From the NCBI GenBank assembly GCA_947501845.1, contig CANMXP010000024.1, positions 21,137 through 85,136 on the forward strand: a DNA stretch of 64,000 nt, given 5' to 3'. This DNA is from an uncultured Flavobacteriaceae bacterium (GTDB lineage Bacteria; Bacteroidota; Bacteroidia; Flavobacteriales; Flavobacteriaceae). The position numbers and the translations under genes were made by a program. A model generated the notes under the pieces. The model searched no databases, was not told the DNA's origin, and worked only from the letters and a program-made list of their open reading frames with translations. Of the stretch, positions 62,443-64,000 are shown piece by piece. Every line of letters begins with the position of its first letter. Position 1 is the stretch's first letter.

Positions 62443-63903
62443 ATGAGGATAAGACAATCATTTAGAATTATTATTTGTTCATTATCACTTGCAGTTTTTA
62501 CTTTTTCTTGTAAAAACTCAAAAAATGAAAGAAAAGAATCGAATGAAATAATAAGAGTTGAATACCCTGAAACTTATGAATTAGCAAATATTGTTTTGGC
62601 ACTTACCGAATATGGAAAAACGGATAAATGGGAAGTTAGACAAGACTTCGATTATTACAATAAAGTTCAAGATTATTTTAAACCAGTAAATAAACATCCT
62701 TTATTAGATTCTGTAAACTACTCAAGAGAAAGATGGGAAGAATATCTGAGCTTTAGAACGGATTCTTATGCATTCACTTTTGATGAGAATAATCAGTTAA
62801 AAAGAAAGTTTGATTTCTATGCAAACAAAGGGTTTCAACCTTTTGATAACCATTTGGACTTGATAAATGACTTTGTTCAAAAGTCTAACTTTAGAGATTT
62901 TTTTGCTCAAAACAAGAGGTATTATAATGCTGTATCTGACAAGTACAAAAAAACGCAGTACTTAAACGAAATGCGGGAATTCTTAATAAACCAGTTTGGC
63001 GAACAGTATTCAAATGATGAAAAATATAACGTTGTTCTTTCCCCTTTTGTTTATAGAATGAATTGCCATAGGGATATTGATTCAACCACTGTGGCAGATT
63101 TTATAACAATTCCCAATTATGTGTTATCCGACACTATTACAACAAATGAGAAAGACATTGCGACTTCTATACATAATCTTTTTACTGAAATGGACCACGG
63201 ATATGTTAACCCTACTACAAATCAGTATAAGGAATTAGTTGACAAAAGTTTCAATGCCCACTTATGGGACAATGAAAGCGGTTATAATAGAAGTAATGGT
63301 TATGACAATTCAGGCAGTGCTGTATTCAACGAATATATGACTTGGGCAGTCTACGATATATTTTTAAAAAAGTATTTTCCAAAATATGCAGACGAGATTG
63401 GATTAAACTGGAGTTTTCAAAACGATAGCAGAGGATTTCAATATGCTCAGCTATTCACACAACAGTTTTTGAGCATTTATAATCAAAAGGAAAAAGGAGA
63501 AACTTTGAAGGACTTATATCCTAAAATGCTTGAATGGACTTCTGAAATTCAGAAAGACTTATCAAAACCGAGAATAATCTCACCAAAGGATTCTACATCC
63601 ACCAATTTTTCCGAGAAAACTAAAATCGCTATTTCATTTTCAGAGCCAATGAAAAAAACTGACACAATAACAGCGGTTTTACAGGGCGGAAAAAATTTAA
63701 GAAAACTTATTCACTTAAATAGTTTTGAAAACAACCTAAACTGGACAGAAAATGGAAAGACAGTTGAATTTGAAATTAGTTTACCTGATAACCGTAATGC
63801 CTATTATTTGCAGTTCAATTGGTGGGGAACAAGACATCCGCTTATAAGTGAAAAAGGAATATTGGTAAAAAGCGGTAGTTATTTTAAAATCATTGACGAA
63901 TAA
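62443..63903 (+). CDS. DUF4932 lipoprotein (cassette 9)
   Basis: 486 residues from the ATG at 62443; the frame is open back to 62353, but that stretch is the attC-like site, so the earlier start is rejected. Lipobox in LAVFTFSCKNSK. The body (VLSPFVYRMNCHRDI, TEMDHGYVNP, SGSAVFNEYMTWAVYDIFLKKYF) fits DUF4932, whose H-G-Y-V and N-E-Y patterns look like a zinc-peptidase-like fold; the last 110 residues form a Big-5-like domain (ISFSEPMKKTDTI). Function unknown. A surface lipoprotein as cassette cargo. Confidence 0.8.
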   Translation: MRIRQSFRIIICSLSLAVFTFSCKNSKNERKESNEIIRVEYPETYELANIVLALTEYGKTDKWEVRQDFDYYNKVQDYFKPVNKHPLLDSVNYSRERWEEYLSFRTDSYAFTFDENNQLKRKFDFYANKGFQPFDNHLDLINDFVQKSNFRDFFAQNKRYYNAVSDKYKKTQYLNEMREFLINQFGEQYSNDEKYNVVLSPFVYRMNCHRDIDSTTVADFITIPNYVLSDTITTNEKDIATSIHNLFTEMDHGYVNPTTNQYKELVDKSFNAHLWDNESGYNRSNGYDNSGSAVFNEYMTWAVYDIFLKKYFPKYADEIGLNWSFQNDSRGFQYAQLFTQQFLSIYNQKEKGETLKDLYPKMLEWTSEIQKDLSKPRIISPKDSTSTNFSEKTKIAISFSEPMKKTDTITAVLQGGKNLRKLIHLNSFENNLNWTENGKTVEFEISLPDNRNAYYLQFNWWGTRHPLISEKGILVKSGSYFKIIDE

Positions 63904-63907
63904 ATAC

Positions 63908-64000
63908 TTTGCCTAACATTGGCTCCTATGAAAAGCACTAGCCAAGTTCTTCAAAGTTAATATTTATTTTTCATTTATCTCATAATGATGATTTTGAGAT
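63908..64000 (+). repeat. Left part of attC-like site 9, atypical
   Basis: TTTGCCTAAC (63908-63917) is complementary to the opening junction of cassette 9 (62419-62428), so it is that cassette's left core. The following bases do not contain the GTATAA arm of sites 1-8; only a small GGCT/AGCC hairpin is seen. The site runs past the window end or is the degenerate end of the array. No gene begins in this last stretch. Confidence 0.5.

Larger units (their letters stand above)
53446..63917 (+). mobile_element. Integron-like cassette array (eight complete cassettes and one open)
   Basis: Junctions lie at GTT 53446, 53850, 55136, 55838, 57309, 57989, 59530, 60581 and 62419. Cut between G and TT, the cassettes are 404, 1286, 702, 1471, 680, 1541, 1051 and 1838 bases; the ninth starts at 62420. 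Eight complete attC-like sites of 131-137 bases (one of 197) share a consensus: left side YAACAnnGTGTATAA, right side TTATACrArACGTTAGGC. In each cassette the bases after the opening junction are complementary to its own left core for 8-10 bases, while unrelated between cassettes. This proves cassette identity. All sites point the same way. No IntI is encoded in the window. Confidence 0.85.

Noticed and set aside
51000..64000. A second copy of the ssrA 3' end as right island border
   Set aside because: No repeat of the TTCGATTCTCTCCGACTCCA segment was noticed inside the window, so the right border, if any, is outside.

Overview
The window is chromosomal DNA of a low-GC member of the Bacteroidota, almost certainly a marine-type Flavobacteriaceae. 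Evidence: promoters of the TTG-N19-TAnnTTTG type rather than sigma70 type, near absence of Shine-Dalgarno sequences except a strong one before rpsU, a tmRNA tag peptide GENNYALAA, and families typical of the class (DUF2851, HHH protein of the ComEA/GspK type, FdtA/FdtB sugar enzymes, PspC-K+ channel pair, NamZ/DUF1343). No genus can be named safely.

Layout. 1-26 kb is core and housekeeping: xerC (partial), rpsU, a GH13 alpha-amylase lipoprotein, acyl-CoA dehydrogenase, an AgcS symporter with an HHH protein, a K+ channel/PspC/DUF2851 group, a frameshifted Crp/Fnr regulator, a FIST sensor plus hybrid histidine kinase, a PLP-CBS enzyme, a LolC/E-like permease divergent from NamZ, a fatty acid hydroxylase, a large TPR protein with an outer membrane beta-barrel, and ftsE. 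27-38 kb is a surface polysaccharide locus: four glycosyltransferases, two Wzx-type flippases, FdtA/FdtB-type amino-sugar enzymes, a left-handed beta-helix acyltransferase and a FemAB-like transferase. 38-50 kb returns to core genes (typA, kdsA) and includes an envelope-protein operon (Coq4-like, DUF4173, SanA/YdcF, DUF2809, DUF1361) that shares an operator with a nearby small membrane protein/winged-helix regulator unit. tmRNA (ssrA) lies at 50.6-51.0 kb.

From ssrA onward the DNA is accessory. After an integrase arm-domain fragment and a decayed 3' end of a DNA polymerase IV gene, a 375-residue XerC-like tyrosine recombinase (52271-53398) is followed at once by an array of at least eight complete gene cassettes and a ninth open one (53447 to the window end). 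Each cassette is bounded by attC-like sites with integron cores (Y-YAAC on the left, GTTRRRY on the right), and in all nine the first bases of the cassette are complementary to the left core at its own end, which is the molecular signature of integron-style circular cassettes. The recombinase lacks the extra segment that defines IntI and runs in the same direction as the cassettes, with the insertion point behind its stop codon. This looks like an integron that uses a non-IntI recombinase.

The cassettes carry mostly defence, addiction and surface genes: an XRE regulator with a divergent partner (twice), an XRE regulator with a SymE-like toxin, a candidate PD-(D/E)XK-type nuclease, a MOSC protein, a RadC/JAB protein, a tail-fibre-like surface protein with a chromosomal relative at 26 kb, a DUF4932 lipoprotein, an apparently non-coding cassette, and a catalytically dead relative of the array's own recombinase fused to a HEPN-like domain. 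That last gene and the array itself are the most interesting items here.
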